From an uncultured Flavobacteriales bacterium (lineage in GTDB: Bacteria; Bacteroidota; Bacteroidia; Flavobacteriales_E; Vicingaceae): a stretch of DNA of 6,794 bases. A program made the position numbers and the translations under genes. Within the stretch, counting starts at the first letter, position 1. Each line of letters opens with the position of its first letter. The DNA lies in the NCBI GenBank assembly GCA_937925525.1, contig CALALS010000088.1:1-6794 (forward strand). The letters are read 5' to 3'. This document shows positions 6,395 through 6,794 of the stretch, piece after piece. The notes beneath the pieces are model-generated. The model saw only the letters and a list, made by a program, of their open reading frames with translations, had not been told where the DNA came from and did no database searches.

Positions 6395-6794
6395 TGCTTG
6401 AAAGTTGTTTTAGTAAATGTAATTCTTTTTCTAAATTCTCAATTCTTTCCATTAGTTGAGGAAGCTTTCTAAACCCAACATATGAACGTTTATAATCTCC
6501 GATTGAAAATGCAGGAGAGCCTTGTATAATTGAATCATCTGGCACATTAGAGCCAACTCCTGATTGTGCCGCTATTTTTACCCTATCTCCTATCTTCAAA
6601 TGCCCAACTATTCCAACTTGCCCACCAATCATACAGTCTTTGCCTATTTTTGTTGAACCGGCTACACCAGTTTGTGCTGCAATAACAGTGTTTTCACCAA
6701 CTTCCACATTATGAGCAATTTGAATTAAGTTATCCAGCTTTAATCCTCTTCTGATAATTGTAGACCACATTGCTGCTCTATCCACAGATGTTAA
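6372..6794 (-). CDS. lpxD: UDP-3-O-acylglucosamine N-acyltransferase LpxD, C-terminal part, cut by window edge
   Basis: The last 140 residues of LpxD, which adds the amide-linked 3-hydroxyacyl chain to UDP-3-O-acyl-glucosamine. The frame stays open to the window end (Leu-Thr-Ser-Val-Asp-Arg...), so the N-terminal domain and most of the beta-helix lie outside; the GTG at 6783-6785 is an internal valine (of SVDRA), not a start. The catalytic His is in LDNLIQIAHNVEVGENT (codon 6711-6713, the E. coli H239 equivalent). The second conserved His is present in GIVGHLKIGD, unlike in the paralogue downstream. The end, FRKLPQLMERIENLEKELHL, is a predicted coiled C-terminal helix. This is the promoter-proximal gene of the run within the window; any operon promoter lies beyond the right edge. 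Confidence 0.95.
   Translation of the reverse strand, partial: LTSVDRAAMWSTIIRRGLKLDNLIQIAHNVEVGENTVIAAQTGVAGSTKIGKDCMIGGQVGIVGHLKIGDRVKIAAQSGVGSNVPDDSIIQGSPAFSIGDYKRSYVGFRKLPQLMERIENLEKELHLLKQLSSNGETKNH

Noticed and set aside
6783..6785. GTG as a start codon for a short 137-residue LpxD
   Set aside because: The frame is open upstream to the window edge and encodes the conserved TSVDRA segment, so the codon is an internal valine of a full-length gene continuing beyond the window.

Overview
The window is an AT-rich stretch of a Gram-negative chromosome, most likely from the phylum Bacteroidota (Flavobacteriales or a close relative). The main evidence is the fused LpxC-FabZ protein, the gene order lpxD - lpxC/fabZ - lpxA - ABC ATPase - efp - second lpxD-like gene, the near absence of Shine-Dalgarno sequences, and the character of the EF-P sequence. 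The genus cannot be named from the sequence alone.

Layout. Positions 1-861 (+ strand) hold the C-terminal part of a membrane protein of the O-antigen ligase/polymerase (Wzy_C/WaaL) family, cut by the window edge. Everything from 838 to 6794 is one tightly packed run of minus-strand genes, read from right to left: lpxD (C-terminal part only, cut by the right edge), bifunctional lpxC-fabZ, lpxA, a stand-alone ABC-type ATPase, efp, a second LpxD-like acyltransferase, and a GAF-like/SpoIIE-type PP2C phosphatase. The first three junctions overlap by 23, 35 and 17 bp. The only visible intergenic gap is 32 bp, in front of efp. The next two junctions are 2 bp and 1 bp. Two genes (the ABC ATPase and the phosphatase) appear to start with TTG at stop/start junctions, which suggests translational coupling. 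The phosphatase gene and the O-antigen ligase gene converge and overlap by 24 bp, and a 13-bp inverted repeat sits across the overlap.

Function. LpxA, LpxC and LpxD carry out the first three dedicated steps of lipid A synthesis. FabZ, fused to LpxC, draws on the same 3-hydroxyacyl-ACP pool for phospholipid synthesis. The convergent O-antigen ligase-like gene also belongs to surface polysaccharide metabolism. EF-P is a translation factor. The ABC ATPase and the phosphatase have no direct partner in the window.

I found no mobile element, CRISPR array, RNA gene or defence system. This is mostly a conserved housekeeping locus. The points worth a second look are residue-level departures in the second LpxD-like protein, the ABC ATPase and LpxA, an insertion in LpxC, the phosphatase at the end of the operon, and the inverted repeat at the convergent junction.
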